Origin: Halobacteriales archaeon
GTDB taxonomy: Archaea; Halobacteriota; Halobacteria; Halobacteriales; SKSH01
Assembly (NCBI GenBank): GCA_007118075.1
Contig: SKSH01000053.1
Coordinates: 1-8,555, forward strand
DNA: 8,555 bases
Direction: 5' to 3'
Shown: positions 1 to 6,727 of the stretch, piece by piece
How the letters are laid out: each line of letters begins with the position of its first letter
Position numbering within the stretch: the stretch's first letter is position 1
Made by a program: the position numbers and the translations under genes
Notes under the pieces: generated by a model
The model's input: only the letters and a program-made list of their open reading frames with translations
Told to the model about the DNA's origin: nothing
The model's database searches: none

Positions 1-414
1 AACCCGATGGTTCAGTTCGCTCAGCCGGAGAGTCCCGAGCTCAGGGCCGCGATCGATGACATCGAGGCAGCCATCGACGATAACGAGGGGCTCGATGTAC
101 TCTACTACGGCTCAACGCTGTACGATACGACCGGTGAGGCGGATGCACATGCGGTGACCGAGACGGCTGCATTCACCCATCGTCTCCCGCTCCCGTGGTA
201 TACACTCGCGATGAATGCGTCCGTCGATAGTGTCGAGACCGAGGATGCGTTGACAGCTGAGCTTGCTGCGGAGGCACCACCGGTCATCATCAGCACCGGG
301 CAGTATCGCCAGACGCTCGATTTCTATTTCGAGGACCACCGTCTCTATCAAGAGCGGCACCTCCCGCTGTCTGGTCAGTACGTCCTGATCTACATCGATG
401 AATCCCGTCTGTGA
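1..414 (+). CDS. 3' end of probable TIGR03663/Agl23-like membrane protein (N-terminus outside window)
   Basis: The reading frame is open from base 1 (Asn-Pro precedes the first Met at base 7), so this is most likely the last 137 codons of a longer gene rather than a 135-aa protein. The visible part is soluble and acidic with no membrane segment. It reads NPMVQFAQP, then a helix rich in Asp and Ile, then DVLYYGS, RLPLPWY, PPVIIS, and ends YVLIYIDESRL. From memory, this pattern resembles the C-terminal non-membrane domain of haloarchaeal TIGR03663 proteins (flippase activity-associated Agl23, glycosyltransferase-39-like), which have many membrane helices upstream. In that case the domain would lie outside the cell and the protein would act in surface glycosylation. 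The family call is by recollected similarity and is moderate. The open frame at the edge is seen directly. The stop is 60 bp before purK and there is no obvious terminator. Confidence 0.55.
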   Translation, partial: NPMVQFAQPESPELRAAIDDIEAAIDDNEGLDVLYYGSTLYDTTGEADAHAVTETAAFTHRLPLPWYTLAMNASVDSVETEDALTAELAAEAPPVIISTGQYRQTLDFYFEDHRLYQERHLPLSGQYVLIYIDESRL

Positions 415-434
415 CCGGCACTCGGATTGCATCG

Positions 435-447
435 ACACCGTTTATTG
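435..447 (+). promoter_or_regulatory. Possible TATA box for purK
   Basis: The sequence TTTATT at 441-446 lies about 31 bases upstream of the chosen purK ATG (475). An archaeal TATA box sits about 25-30 bp before the transcription start, so the start would fall near 468-472. The mRNA would then be nearly leaderless, as is common for first genes in haloarchaea. There is no Shine-Dalgarno sequence before this ATG, which fits. The element is short and the BRE is not clear. Confidence 0.4.
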
Positions 448-474
448 GTCGTCAAGGGAACCACCGAACATCTG

Positions 475-1626
475 ATGACCGTCGATCCAACCCTTCCTGG
501 ACCAACCCTCGGTGTCGTCGGGGGTGGTCAACTCGGTCGAATGCTCGCCGAAGCGGCAGCGCCACTCGGCGTGGACGTAATCGTCCTGGATCCCACCGAC
601 CCGTGTCCAGCCGCCCGCTCAGCAAGTGATCAGATCGTCGCTGATTTCGACGATGCCGAGGCAATCGCTCGATTGGCAGAACGGAGCGATATCCTGACCC
701 TCGAGATCGAGCTGGCCGATCCTCATGCTCTTGAGGCGGTGGATACCCCTGTGGAACCAGCACCAGCCACACTGGCCACGATCCAGGATAAGCTCGACCA
801 GATGGAACATCTCGAGCAAGCCGGTGTCCCGCTCCCACCGTTTCGACGGGTAGATACCAAAGCCGATCTCGAACGAGCCCTCGACGAACTCGGCTCACCG
901 GTGATGCTCAAGGCCCGAACCGGTGGGTACGACGGCAGGGGGAACATGCCGGTTCACGCAGAATACGATCTCGAAGCAGCCCTCGAAGCCGTCGGTGGAT
1001 CGGCCATGGCCGAGGCATTCATCGAGTTCGAGCGCGAGCTTGCTGTGATGGCGGCTCGAGGTAGCGGTGAGACGATGTTGCATCCGGTTACCGAGACAGT
1101 CCACCGAGATGAGATCCTCCGCGAGACGATCGTCCCGCCCGCTGCAGATGCGTCGGTCATCGCGAAGGCTGAATCGGTCGCGAGAACTGCCCTCGAGGCA
1201 CTCGAGGGGCGTGGAATCTTCGGTATCGAGCTCTTCGAGACAGTCGACGGAGAGGTGTTGCTCAACGAGGTGGCACCACGACCTCACAACTCTGGGCACT
1301 GGACGATCGAGGGGGCAGTCACCTCTCAGTTCGAACAGCATATCCGTGCGGTGCTCGGGTGGCCACTCGGTCCGACCGACCGGATCCACGAGACAGTGGT
1401 GAGTGTGAACGTCCTCGGCGATGGGACGACCGCTCGGTCGGCGCAGCTGACCGGACTCGACCGGATCCTCGCCTCACCCCGATCGCATCTCCATTGGTAC
1501 GGCAAGGTACAGACACGGCCGTTGCGCAAGATGGGCCATCTCACCGTGACGAGCGATTCCGACGACATCGACCTCGTCCGGTCGAGGGGCAACACCCTCC
1601 GCGGCCACCTCGAATTCGCCGAATGA
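475..1626 (+). CDS. purK: N5-carboxyaminoimidazole ribonucleotide synthase PurK
   Basis: PurK uses ATP and bicarbonate to turn 5-aminoimidazole ribonucleotide into N5-CAIR, the step before PurE in purine synthesis. It is a cytoplasmic ATP-grasp enzyme. The 383-aa product shows the family pattern in order. The N-terminal Rossmann-like start is GVVGGGQLGRM (residues 13-23). The ATP-grasp lysine and glycine-rich loop are LKARTGGYDGRGN (145-157). The metal-binding and substrate block is NEVAPRPHNSGHWTIEG (264-280), followed by SQFEQH. The C-terminal signatures are LHWYGK (339-344) and RKMGHLT (351-357). Length and motifs are those of an intact enzyme. A TTG at 427 in the same frame would add 16 residues, but ATG 475 is chosen because similarity begins soon after it and a TATA-like element sits at the right distance. 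The purE gene follows after 58 bp, which supports the pathway assignment. Confidence 0.96.
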   Translation: MTVDPTLPGPTLGVVGGGQLGRMLAEAAAPLGVDVIVLDPTDPCPAARSASDQIVADFDDAEAIARLAERSDILTLEIELADPHALEAVDTPVEPAPATLATIQDKLDQMEHLEQAGVPLPPFRRVDTKADLERALDELGSPVMLKARTGGYDGRGNMPVHAEYDLEAALEAVGGSAMAEAFIEFERELAVMAARGSGETMLHPVTETVHRDEILRETIVPPAADASVIAKAESVARTALEALEGRGIFGIELFETVDGEVLLNEVAPRPHNSGHWTIEGAVTSQFEQHIRAVLGWPLGPTDRIHETVVSVNVLGDGTTARSAQLTGLDRILASPRSHLHWYGKVQTRPLRKMGHLTVTSDSDDIDLVRSRGNTLRGHLEFAE

Positions 1627-1650
1627 GTCCCAGCTGGACGGGATAAGCGG

Positions 1651-1675
1651 CAACCTTACGGTAGTCCCCCTGGAG
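1651..1675 (+). promoter_or_regulatory. Possible weak promoter and Shine-Dalgarno for purE
   Basis: The 58-bp gap between purK and purE holds CCTTACGG (1654-1661), a weak TATA-like match 25-31 bases before the purE ATG. It also holds GGAG (1672-1675), nine bases before the ATG. The first would suit a leaderless purE message, and the second suits translation from a purKE transcript. Neither is strong, and cotranscription with purK is equally possible. Confidence 0.25.
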
Positions 1676-1684
1676 ACCCCACGC

Positions 1685-2320
1685 ATGAGCGATGCCGAGC
1701 GAGACCTCATCGAGGCGCTAGAGGCCGAGGCGGCCACCGACCGGTCGGCTGCAGACACGCCAGATATCGGGATCATCATGGGGAGTGATTCCGACCTCGA
1801 GACGATGATGACCGGTGGACGGAGACGAGGTGCCTACGACGCCCTCGTTGACGAACTAGGATTCGCCGAGGTGACCGACTATGATGCACCACCATCAGAG
1901 CGTTTCACCTTCGAGACGTTCGTCGTCTCTGCCCATCGGACCCCCGACCTCATGTACACCTATGCAGAGACAGCGCCAGCACGCGGCCTCGAGGTGATCA
2001 TCGCGGGGGCGGGGGGTAAATCAGCCGACCTGCCCAACATGACCGCCTCGATCGCCTATCCACTACCGGTCATCGGTGTGCCGGTCCAGGAGAAGTCCGT
2101 TGACTCGGTCATCGGGATGCCGGTTGGCGCACCAATCGTCGCGGTCGATGCGGGCAAATCGTTCAACGCGGCGCTCTTCGCGGCGCAGATACTTGCGACG
2201 TACCACCCCGAGATAGAGGGGCGGTTGCTCGACTTCCACGACCGTCAACGGACCGCTGTCGCCGAGACGAGCCGGGACCTGCACGAACAGGGGACAGCCG
2301 AGTTCGCCGAGCGTCGGTAG
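1685..2320 (+). CDS. purE: N5-carboxyaminoimidazole ribonucleotide mutase PurE, haloarchaeal form with insertion
   Basis: PurE moves the carboxyl group of N5-CAIR (made by PurK) to carbon 4, giving CAIR. The 211-aa protein has an acidic, Ala/Glu-rich N-terminal extension of about 26 residues. Then come GIIMGSDSD (29-37), SAHRTPDLM (82-90, with H84 matching the conserved active-site His of the family) and AGAGGKSADLPNM (107-119). These are followed by PLPVIGVPVQ (126-135), the block IGMPVGAP (143-150) and AGKSFNAALFAAQIL (156-170). The tail (171-211) is charged. Two points are unusual against bacterial class I PurE. About 45 residues separate GSDSD from SAHRTP, where roughly 20 are usual. The usual GGAAHLPG loop reads GGKSADLPN, so the loop His is replaced by Asp115. 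Adjacency to purK supports the class I (mutase) reaction. The bacterial enzyme is about 160-170 aa, so the extra length comes from the extension, the insertion and the tail. Confidence 0.93.
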   Translation: MSDAERDLIEALEAEAATDRSAADTPDIGIIMGSDSDLETMMTGGRRRGAYDALVDELGFAEVTDYDAPPSERFTFETFVVSAHRTPDLMYTYAETAPARGLEVIIAGAGGKSADLPNMTASIAYPLPVIGVPVQEKSVDSVIGMPVGAPIVAVDAGKSFNAALFAAQILATYHPEIEGRLLDFHDRQRTAVAETSRDLHEQGTAEFAERR

Positions 2321-2321
2321 T

Positions 2322-2347
2322 CCGAATTCCCTCAAAAACCCGAATTC
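2322..2347 (+). repeat. Direct repeat of CCGAATTC upstream of the nuo promoter
   Basis: CCGAATTC occurs at 2322-2329 and again at 2340-2347, 18 bp start to start. The second copy sits in the 8-bp palindrome CGAATTCG (2341-2348). The pair lies between the purE stop and the nuo TATA box, about 35-60 bp upstream of the box. A regulator site is possible, but such short repeats can arise by chance. Confidence 0.4.
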
Positions 2348-2378
2348 GTCGGTTTGGGGGCGTGAAAAGCAAGAATCA

Positions 2379-2420
2379 ACCCTTATATGTGTTGGGTCTA
2401 AACCGTCCAAATACACGGAG
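2379..2420 (+). promoter_or_regulatory. nuo operon promoter (TATA box) and nuoA Shine-Dalgarno
   Basis: CTTATATG (2382-2389) is the best TATA box in the window. Transcription would start about 25-28 bp downstream, near 2410-2414. GGAG (2417-2420) follows, six bases before the nuoA ATG, so the message would have a short leader with a Shine-Dalgarno sequence. The surrounding 106-bp intergenic region is visibly richer in A and T than the genes. No terminator-like hairpin with a T-run for purE was seen in it. Confidence 0.65.
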
Positions 2421-2426
2421 AATCAT

Positions 2427-2834
2427 ATGAACGACTGGATTGCAATCGGCGCCTTCGCGACGATCGCGTTGCTCATCCCTGTCGGGATGGTCGCAGCGTC
2501 CTGGCTCCTCCGGCCGACCGTTCCGGAGCGTCACAAACGGGCCATCTATGAGAGTGGTGAGGTCCCGACCGGCGATACCCGCGTCAGGTTCAACATACAG
2601 TACTACATGGTCGCCCTCCTCTTCGTCGTCTTCGATATCGAGACCGTGTTGCTGTTCCCTTGGGCCCTCGTGTACACGGACGCCATCGGTGAGGTCGGGC
2701 TCTTTCACGCACTGGCACCCATGCTGTTGTTCGTATTCATCCTGATGGTCGGGCTTGCCTGGGCATGGCGTAACGGCGCCGTGAGCTGGGCGCGGAGTCC
2801 ACAAGCAGACCGACGGAGGGCCACTAACCAATGA
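2427..2834 (+). CDS. nuoA: Complex I subunit NuoA
   Basis: NuoA is a small membrane subunit at the junction between the quinone-reducing arm and the membrane arm of complex I. The 135-aa product shows three hydrophobic helices (about 3-28, 58-80 and 91-114). The signature loop YESGEVP (41-47) and RFNIQYYMVALLFVVFDIE (54-72) are present, and D70 and E72 correspond to the conserved acidic pair of the second helix. The loop reads Y-E-S-G, whereas many bacterial NuoA proteins have Y-E-C-G. The C-terminus is Arg-rich (WARSPQADRRR), as expected for a cytoplasmic end. It is the first gene of the operon, behind a good TATA box and GGAG. Its stop overlaps the nuoB start as ATGA. Confidence 0.96.
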   Translation: MNDWIAIGAFATIALLIPVGMVAASWLLRPTVPERHKRAIYESGEVPTGDTRVRFNIQYYMVALLFVVFDIETVLLFPWALVYTDAIGEVGLFHALAPMLLFVFILMVGLAWAWRNGAVSWARSPQADRRRATNQ

Positions 2835-3529
2835 GTAGTCAACAACCACCAACCGAGCTCGATCGTAACGTCCTCACGAAGACCAGAGATGCCCGCGCAA
2901 CCGGTGTCGATGACCGATTCAACTCGCGCCTGCGAGAGGCGATGGGGTCGACCCCATTCATTCTCACTAAGTTCGACAAGTTCATGAACTGGGTTCGAGG
3001 GTCGTCGATGTTCATCCTCCAGTTTGGAATCGCCTGTTGCAGCCTGGAGATGATTCATGCGATGATGATCAAGCACGACGTCGACCGCTTTGGTGCTGGT
3101 GTCCCACGGGCGTCACCGAGACAGGCTGACCTCATCATCGTTCCAGGAACGATCGTCTCGAAGTTCGCACCACGGATGAAGCGAGTCTACGACCAGATGC
3201 CCGAGCCGAAGTTCGTCGTCGGGATGGGCTCGTGCACCATCTCAGGTGGACCGTTCCAGGAGGGGTACAACGTCGTCAAGGGTGCTGAAGAGGTCATCCC
3301 AGTCGATATCCACGTTCCTGGCTGTCCACCACGGCCCGAGGCCCTCATCTACGGGATAGCCAAGCTCCAAGAGCAGGTGGCCAATGGCGAGACAAGCCCG
3401 GTCGTCGTCAAGCCATACGAGTTGGAAGAGTTCGGCAACATGCCCCGTGATGAGATCATCGAACAGCTTTCCGACCAGATCAACGAGGACGACCTCGCAA
3501 TGCGGTACAACTGGGGTGATTCACCATGA
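2831..3529 (+). CDS. nuoB: Complex I iron-sulfur subunit NuoB (cluster N2)
   Basis: NuoB carries the terminal [4Fe-4S] cluster N2, which hands electrons to quinone at the interface with NuoD and NuoH. The 232-aa product has the four expected ligands. These are the tandem pair C69-C70 in FGIACCSLEM, C135 in GMGSCTISGG, and C165 in HVPGCPPRPE. Other family blocks are DRFGAGVPRASPRQADLI (85-102) and PGTIVSKFAPRM (105-116). The first 40 residues and the acidic tail after about 195 lie outside the core. The ATG overlaps the nuoA stop (ATGA). It is preceded by GGAGGG at 2815-2820, ten bases upstream and inside nuoA. The gene ends in an ATGA overlap with nuoCD. All catalytic ligands are intact. Confidence 0.97.
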   Translation: MSSQQPPTELDRNVLTKTRDARATGVDDRFNSRLREAMGSTPFILTKFDKFMNWVRGSSMFILQFGIACCSLEMIHAMMIKHDVDRFGAGVPRASPRQADLIIVPGTIVSKFAPRMKRVYDQMPEPKFVVGMGSCTISGGPFQEGYNVVKGAEEVIPVDIHVPGCPPRPEALIYGIAKLQEQVANGETSPVVVKPYELEEFGNMPRDEIIEQLSDQINEDDLAMRYNWGDSP

Positions 3530-5187
3530 GCACCCTCGAAGAGCCCGAAGTGGAACCGGACGGACTAGATATCGATGCCGTCCACGAACGTCTCGGTGAT
3601 CGGGTGCTCGACACCGAGGAACACATCAATGCGCCCGGGATCATCATCCGTGCTGACGAGGTTGAAGAGACCCTCACCATCCTTCGCGATGAGTTCGATT
3701 TCGATTATCTCGCCTGTGTCTCAGCCGAGGAGCTCCCTGACCGATATGAAACCATCTACCATCTCAAACAATTTGCCGATCCGACACGGGAGTTGAGCAT
3801 CGTTGTCCCCACCGACCGCGATCGGCCGATCAGTCAGAGTGCCGCCCACGTCTATGAGACAGCGAATTGGCACGAACGGGAGGCCTACGACCTCATCGGA
3901 ATCGAATACGACGGTCACCCCAACCTCAAGCGGATCTTGCTCCCCGATTCGTGGACCGGTCACCCACTCACAGACGACTACAACCAGGACAAACCGCAGG
4001 TGGTGTCGTACAAGGCCCACGAGAACCCACTGCTCGAACACACCAAGGAAGATGATGGGGAGACGATGCTCATCAACATCGGTCCGCACCACCCAGCAAC
4101 CCACGGTGTGTTGCATCTCAAGGCGACGCTTGATGGTGAATCGGTCGTCGACGTCGAGCCAGACATCGGCTACCTCCACCGGTGTGAGGAGCAGATGTGT
4201 GAACAAGGTACCTACCGCCATCAGATCATGCCGTATCCTGATCGGTGGGACTACGCATCGGCCGGTATCATCAACGAATGGGCATATGCCCGCGCCGCCG
4301 AAGATCTCGCTGACATCGAGGTACCCGAGTACGCCCAGATCCTCCGGACGATGGGTGCAGAGCTTTGCCGGATGGCCGCCCACTTCCTCGCGCTTGGTAC
4401 GTTCGTACTCGACGTCTATGGTGAATTCAACGCACTGAGCATGTACGCCATCCGCGACCGCGAGAAGGTCCAGAAACTGCTCGAGGATCTCACCGGTCAG
4501 CGTATCATGTTCAACTACCTCCGACTCGGCGGCGTCGCGTGGGACATCCCAGAGCCACGGGAGCAGTTCTTCGATGACACCCGACAGTTCATCAACGAGG
4601 ACCTTCCCGAGTCGATGGACGAGGTACACGACCTGCTGACGGACAATGAGATCTTCCAGCTCCGGTGTGTCGACATCGGTGTCCTCCCACCGAAGCAGGC
4701 CAAACAGTATGCTGCGACCGGTCCAGTCGCCAGAGCCTCCGGGATCGACATGGATCTCCGGCGCGACGATCCCTATGGCTACTACCCCGAACTCGATTGG
4801 GAGGTCGTCACCGACGACGGTTGCGATATCTTCTCGCGCGTGATGGTACGTGTGCGCGAGGTGGAGGAATCGGCGAAGATTGTCGACCAGTGCATCGATC
4901 TACTCGAAGAGTGGCCAGAGGACGAGCGAGAGATCCAGGCGAACGTCCCACGAACCCTCAAACCCGACCCAGATACCCGTGTCTACCGAGCGGTTGAGGG
5001 CGCCAAGGGTGAACTCGGCATCTACATCCGAGCCGATGGTACCGACACACCGGGGCGGTTCAAGATTCGCTCACCAGCGTACTGCAACCTCTCGACGCTC
5101 CCGGTGATGGCTGAGGGTGACTTCGTCGCCGACCTCATCGCCTCGCTCGGTAGCATCGACATCATCCTCGGGGAGGTCGATCGTTGA
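3526..5187 (+). CDS. nuoCD: Fused complex I subunits NuoC and NuoD (quinone-binding)
   Basis: This single 553-aa protein joins NuoC (30-kDa type, about 1-155) to NuoD (49-kDa type, about 180-553) through a short linker. The NuoC signature is EREAYDLIGIEYDGHP (117-132) followed by RILLPDSWTGHPL (136-148). NuoD begins with INIGPHHPATHG (183-194). H193 and Y237 (in MPYPDRWDY) correspond to the quinone-headgroup His and Tyr of the 49-kDa subunit. GEFNALSMYAIRDRE (299-313), FNYLRLGGVAWD (329-340) and the ending SIDIILGEVDR (543-553) are also typical. Cysteines C220 and C225 in LHRCEEQMCEQ are unusual, since most homologues read LHRGIEK there. The [NiFe]-hydrogenase type CxxC ligands are absent, as expected for complex I. 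The start overlaps nuoB as ATGA, with GGGGTGAT at 3513-3520 as Shine-Dalgarno. E. coli also has a nuoCD fusion, but nuoEFG follow it there and are missing here. Confidence 0.96.
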   Translation: MSTLEEPEVEPDGLDIDAVHERLGDRVLDTEEHINAPGIIIRADEVEETLTILRDEFDFDYLACVSAEELPDRYETIYHLKQFADPTRELSIVVPTDRDRPISQSAAHVYETANWHEREAYDLIGIEYDGHPNLKRILLPDSWTGHPLTDDYNQDKPQVVSYKAHENPLLEHTKEDDGETMLINIGPHHPATHGVLHLKATLDGESVVDVEPDIGYLHRCEEQMCEQGTYRHQIMPYPDRWDYASAGIINEWAYARAAEDLADIEVPEYAQILRTMGAELCRMAAHFLALGTFVLDVYGEFNALSMYAIRDREKVQKLLEDLTGQRIMFNYLRLGGVAWDIPEPREQFFDDTRQFINEDLPESMDEVHDLLTDNEIFQLRCVDIGVLPPKQAKQYAATGPVARASGIDMDLRRDDPYGYYPELDWEVVTDDGCDIFSRVMVRVREVEESAKIVDQCIDLLEEWPEDEREIQANVPRTLKPDPDTRVYRAVEGAKGELGIYIRADGTDTPGRFKIRSPAYCNLSTLPVMAEGDFVADLIASLGSIDIILGEVDR

Positions 5188-5189
5188 TG
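5171..5189 (+). promoter_or_regulatory. Shine-Dalgarno deciding the nuoH start
   Basis: GGGAGG at 5171-5176 lies inside the end of nuoCD, ten bases before ATG 5187. That ATG shares its A with the nuoCD stop (TGATG). An in-frame TTG at 5184 is also possible but would add only one residue. The ATG is preferred by codon use. Confidence 0.7.
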
Positions 5190-6269
5190 CTCCAGGCGGT
5201 CTTGCAGACGGATACCGTCTTGTTGCCAGAACGCCTGGTCGACCTGCTCAGACTCGGTGAGTTTGGTGTGGTCGGGGAGTTCATCGCCGGCCTCATCGCC
5301 GCCTTCCTAGTGGCGAACATCATGCTCATCATGACGGCCATCGCCGGTCCATGGGCAAAACGAAAAATCCGAGCCAGGTTCACCGACGCCATCGCCGTGA
5401 ACCGGGTCGGTCCCGCAGGGTTGTTGATCATCATCGCTGATGCGGTCAGGCTGATGTCCAAGGAGATCATCGTCCCCGAGGGAGTCGATCGACCGGCGTG
5501 GGAACTCGCCCCGATCGTCGTCGCACTATCCGCGCTGTTGGGCTTTGCGGTCATCCCGATGGGCAGCGGTATCCATGTTGCCGACCCCGAGGTCGGGGTC
5601 GTCTTCGTCTTCGCCGTTGCCTCCCTCGCGAGTATCGGGCTCGTGATGGGTGGCTACGCATCGAACAACAAGTTCTCGATGCTCGGGGGGCTGCGAGCTG
5701 TGGCCCAGAATATCGCCTACGAGATTCCTCTCGTACTCGTAGCCGCGTCGGTCGTCATCTTCGCGGGCTCGCTTCAGATGAGCGAAATCGTCGCCGCCCA
5801 GCAGGATACCCTCATCTCACTCGGAGTAGTTGACATCCCGATGTGGTTCGCGATCATCAACCCGTTCGCATTCGTGTTGTTCCTCGCGGCGAACATGGCT
5901 GAAATCGGCCGTAACCCGTTCGACACACCCGAGGCACCGAATGAGATTGTGGCCGGGTATCAAACAGAGTACAGTGGCATCTACTTCGTGCTGTTCTACC
6001 TCGGTGAGTTCATCCACATCTTCCTTGGTGGCGCGATCATCGCGACGCTGTTCCTCGGTGGCCCAGCCGGACCAGGTCCAGAGTCGCTCGGGTTCGTCTG
6101 GTTCCTCGTGAAGATATGGGCGGTCTTCTTGCTCACCCAGTGGATGCGCTCGGCAGTCCCACGGGTACGGATCGACCAGCTCATCGAGATCGGCTGGAAG
6201 GGCTTGCTCGTCCTGAGCTTCCTGAACCTCATCCTAACGGCCCTCATCGTGGGGGTGATCACCGTATGA
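5187..6269 (+). CDS. nuoH: Complex I subunit NuoH
   Basis: NuoH is the membrane subunit that forms the quinone entry chamber below NuoB and NuoD and passes the redox-driven change to the pumping arm. The 360-aa product has about eight hydrophobic helices, beginning near residue 33. The family blocks are all present. They are RKIRARFTDAIAVNRVGPAG (59-78), IADAVRLMSKE (83-93), GGLRAVAQNIAYEIPL (167-182), AEIGRNPFDTPEAPNEIVAG (238-257) and RSAVPRVRIDQLIEIGWK (321-338). The acidic residues and arginines of the cytoplasmic loops that line the chamber are therefore retained. The first 25 residues form an amphipathic lead-in rich in Leu. The gene joins nuoCD by a one-base overlap, exactly where nuoEFG would lie in the bacterial order. 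It ends in ATGA shared with nuoI. Confidence 0.97.
   Translation: MLQAVLQTDTVLLPERLVDLLRLGEFGVVGEFIAGLIAAFLVANIMLIMTAIAGPWAKRKIRARFTDAIAVNRVGPAGLLIIIADAVRLMSKEIIVPEGVDRPAWELAPIVVALSALLGFAVIPMGSGIHVADPEVGVVFVFAVASLASIGLVMGGYASNNKFSMLGGLRAVAQNIAYEIPLVLVAASVVIFAGSLQMSEIVAAQQDTLISLGVVDIPMWFAIINPFAFVLFLAANMAEIGRNPFDTPEAPNEIVAGYQTEYSGIYFVLFYLGEFIHIFLGGAIIATLFLGGPAGPGPESLGFVWFLVKIWAVFLLTQWMRSAVPRVRIDQLIEIGWKGLLVLSFLNLILTALIVGVITV
6251..6263 (+). promoter_or_regulatory. Extended Shine-Dalgarno of nuoI inside a palindrome
   Basis: GGGGGTGATC (6251-6260) differs by one base from GGAGGTGATC, the complement of the haloarchaeal 16S 3' end (recalled as ending GGAUCACCUCC plus a short tail). It ends five bases before the nuoI ATG (6266). 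Within it, GGTGATCACC (6254-6263) is a perfect 10-bp palindrome. This site fixes the nuoI start at 6266 rather than at codons further upstream in the same open frame. Confidence 0.65.
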
Positions 6270-6727
6270 TCGGCGTACTTAAATCCATGGCAGTGACGAT
6301 GAAACACGCGCTGAAAGGCGAGACATTCACCGTGGAGTATCCAGACGTACCACCGGAGGTGAGCCCACGCTTCAGGGGGATCCACAAGTTCAGCCAGGAG
6401 CGCTGTATCTGGTGTCGACAGTGTGAGAACGTCTGTCCGAACGACACCATCCACATCGTCACGGATGACAAACGACAGGGCGAACAGTACAACCTCCATG
6501 TTGGGCAGTGTGTCTACTGCCGACTCTGTGAGGAGGTCTGTCCGGTGGATGCCATCATCCTCACACAGAACTTCGAGTTCACCGGCGAGACGAAGGACGA
6601 CCTCGTCTACAACAAGGAACAGCTCAAATCGGTCCCGTGGTACAACGAACTCGATCCGCTCGCTGCTCGTGAACCCGACCGCGGATCATGGGTCGGTGAA
6701 GGCGAGGATGCGGTCGACTATCAGTAG
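6266..6727 (+). CDS. nuoI: Complex I ferredoxin-like subunit NuoI (two [4Fe-4S] clusters)
   Basis: NuoI carries clusters N6a and N6b, the electron wire that leads to N2 in NuoB. From ATG 6266 the product is 153 aa. It has two classical CxxCxxCxxxCP motifs: C47, C50, C53 and C57 (RCIWCRQCENVCP), and C82, C85, C88 and C92 (QCVYCRLCEEVCP). All eight ligands are intact. The sequence between them is typical of the family, and FRGIHKF (36-42) leads into the first motif. The C-terminal 50 residues are acidic and lack cysteine. The reading frame is open for 50 codons upstream of this ATG, but those codons lie within nuoH and show no similarity to the family. The ATG also forms the usual ATGA overlap. 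The gene is followed by the only sizeable gap in the operon. Confidence 0.97.
   Translation: MIGVLKSMAVTMKHALKGETFTVEYPDVPPEVSPRFRGIHKFSQERCIWCRQCENVCPNDTIHIVTDDKRQGEQYNLHVGQCVYCRLCEEVCPVDAIILTQNFEFTGETKDDLVYNKEQLKSVPWYNELDPLAAREPDRGSWVGEGEDAVDYQ

Noticed and set aside
427..474. Upstream TTG start for purK adding 16 residues
   Set aside because: The extra residues (basic, starting HRHRLL) are not part of the PurK fold, overlap the likely TATA box and lack a Shine-Dalgarno.
895..1389. 164-codon minus-strand frame opposite purK
   Set aside because: It is an antisense shadow of a gene with clear ATP-grasp motifs; its product matches no family I recognise.
2290..2350. Terminator hairpin after purE
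   Set aside because: I found no stem followed by a T-run; the GAATTC copies are direct repeats of palindromes too far apart and short to call a terminator.
3803..4438. 211-codon plus-strand frame inside nuoCD
   Set aside because: It is the alternate frame of nuoCD, very rich in Ser, Arg and Thr as out-of-frame GC-rich sequence usually is, with no start signal.
3721..4629. Long (302-codon) open frame on the minus strand
   Set aside because: It lies entirely opposite nuoCD, whose motifs run the full length. Long antisense frames are common in GC-rich haloarchaeal genes, and this one shows no recognisable domain.
6116..6265. 50-codon N-terminal extension of nuoI
   Set aside because: It lies inside nuoH in another frame. 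ATG 6266 has a near-perfect Shine-Dalgarno and the ATGA overlap typical of this operon.
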